This document shows, piece after piece, positions 63,733 through 64,000 of a stretch of DNA of 64,000 nt. The stretch comes from Desulfosporosinus orientis DSM 765. GTDB lineage: Bacteria; Bacillota; Desulfitobacteriia; Desulfitobacteriales; Desulfitobacteriaceae. A model generated the notes under the pieces. It did no database searches. It was not told the origin of the DNA and was given only the letters and a program-made list of their open reading frames with translations. Within the stretch, counting starts at the first letter, position 1. Each line of letters begins with the position of its first letter. A program made the position numbers and the translations under genes. Where the stretch lies: assembly GCF_000235605.1 (NCBI RefSeq), contig NC_016584.1, positions 3,398,001 through 3,462,000 of the forward strand. The letters run 5' to 3'.

Positions 63733-64000
63733 ATGTCGAAAAGGACGTTTGTCTACGGTGCTGCCATATTGTTAGGAGCCAATTTATTAAACCGTCTGCT
63801 GGGCTTCGCCTACCAATATTTAATCATGATCAATATTGGCGGGGAAGCCTATGGTTTGTTTAACATGGTTTTTCCTATCTACATGCTGGCCCTGGTTTTT
63901 ACTACAGCAGGAATCCCCCTGGCCATTGCCAAAATGGTCTCCGAGGAAGTATCCCTAGGTCGGGTTGCCAACGCCCGGGCCATCTTTCGCTTGGCATTCT
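63733..64000 (+). CDS. SpoVB-like polysaccharide flippase, N-terminal part (runs off window)
   Basis: First 89 residues of a polytopic membrane protein. YGAAILLGANLLNRLLGFAY and LFNMVFPIYMLALVFTTAGI are the first two helices of the MOP flippase group that includes SpoVB and MurJ. The N-terminal MSKRTFVYGAAIL resembles SpoVB. It would move lipid-linked glycan precursors during spore cortex or wall assembly. ATG 63733 has GGAGG 5 bases upstream. The C-terminus is beyond the window, so the exact branch stays open. Confidence 0.8.
   Translation, partial: MSKRTFVYGAAILLGANLLNRLLGFAYQYLIMINIGGEAYGLFNMVFPIYMLALVFTTAGIPLAIAKMVSEEVSLGRVANARAIFRLAF

Noticed and set aside
1-64000. CRISPR array, prophage, complete insertion sequence or defence island
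   Set aside because: No regularly spaced repeats, transposase, integrase, phage structural or restriction/defence genes were seen.

Overview
The window is chromosomal DNA from a low-G+C, endospore-forming, Gram-positive sulfate or sulfite reducer, most likely Desulfosporosinus or a close relative in the Desulfitobacteriaceae/Peptococcaceae. The main evidence is a dissimilatory sulfite reductase locus (dsrA, dsrB, dsrD, dsrN) beside a two-subunit dsrMK with no dsrJOP, which is the arrangement of Gram-positive sulfate reducers. Spore-related genes (SigH-like sigma factor, CotF-like proteins, a SpoVB-like flippase), strong AGGAGG ribosome binding sites and frequent TTG/GTG starts agree. The genus is an inference.

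Layout. 1-2.85 kb: riboflavin operon ribD(partial)-ribE-ribBA-ribH, then a SigH-like sigma factor. 3.7-6.5 kb: two small CotF-like genes and a UbiD-type decarboxylase with its LpdD-type partner. 6.8-10.5 kb: dnaJ-like/clpB heat-shock operon behind a sigma-A promoter buried in a perfect 29-bp inverted repeat that holds two CtsR-like boxes. 10.7-19.2 kb: a decayed diacylglycerol kinase, phosphoglucomutase, Fe-S flavoprotein, acetyltransferase, M18 aminopeptidase, zinc-ribbon protein, nitrilase-type hydrolase and LysR regulator. 19.6-27.3 kb: sulfite reduction, transcribed leftward as dsrM-dsrK, a broken NADH-oxidase-like gene, then ferredoxin-dsrA-dsrB-dsrD-dsrN. 27.4-35.8 kb: tiny membrane peptides, a conserved unknown gene, an rRNA methyltransferase, a cysteine-desulfurase-like/DsrE2-like sulfur-transfer pair, RNase HI and an AbrB-RelE fusion. 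35.9-50 kb: a soluble zinc-binding chemoreceptor, a methyltransferase, a 2868-residue cyclic beta-1,2-glucan synthase and FtsK/SpoIIIE. 50-54.1 kb: DUF457 membrane protein, four-BON protein, K+ channel and PHP phosphoesterase. 54.2-64 kb: tRNA-Trp, a candidate structured RNA, a 21-residue hydrophobic peptide, a giant 2-hydroxyacyl-CoA dehydratase activase with a TetR regulator and its operator, an EF-G paralogue, isoaspartyl dipeptidase and the start of a SpoVB-like gene.

How the genes work together. DsrM would take electrons from menaquinol and DsrK would pass them on to the sulfite-reduction cycle. DsrAB reduces sulfite on siroheme, DsrN amidates that siroheme and DsrD activates the enzyme. 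The DsrE2-like/desulfurase pair 8 kb away could handle sulfur transfer. Most genes sit in short operons closed by clear hairpin terminators, so transcription units can be read with fair confidence. I saw no CRISPR array, intact insertion sequence, prophage or defence island. The points most worth following up are the CtsR-like dyad, the AbrB-RelE fusion, the candidate RNA at 54.4-54.56 kb, the probable AUC start at 50994 and the wreckage between dsrMK and dsrAB.
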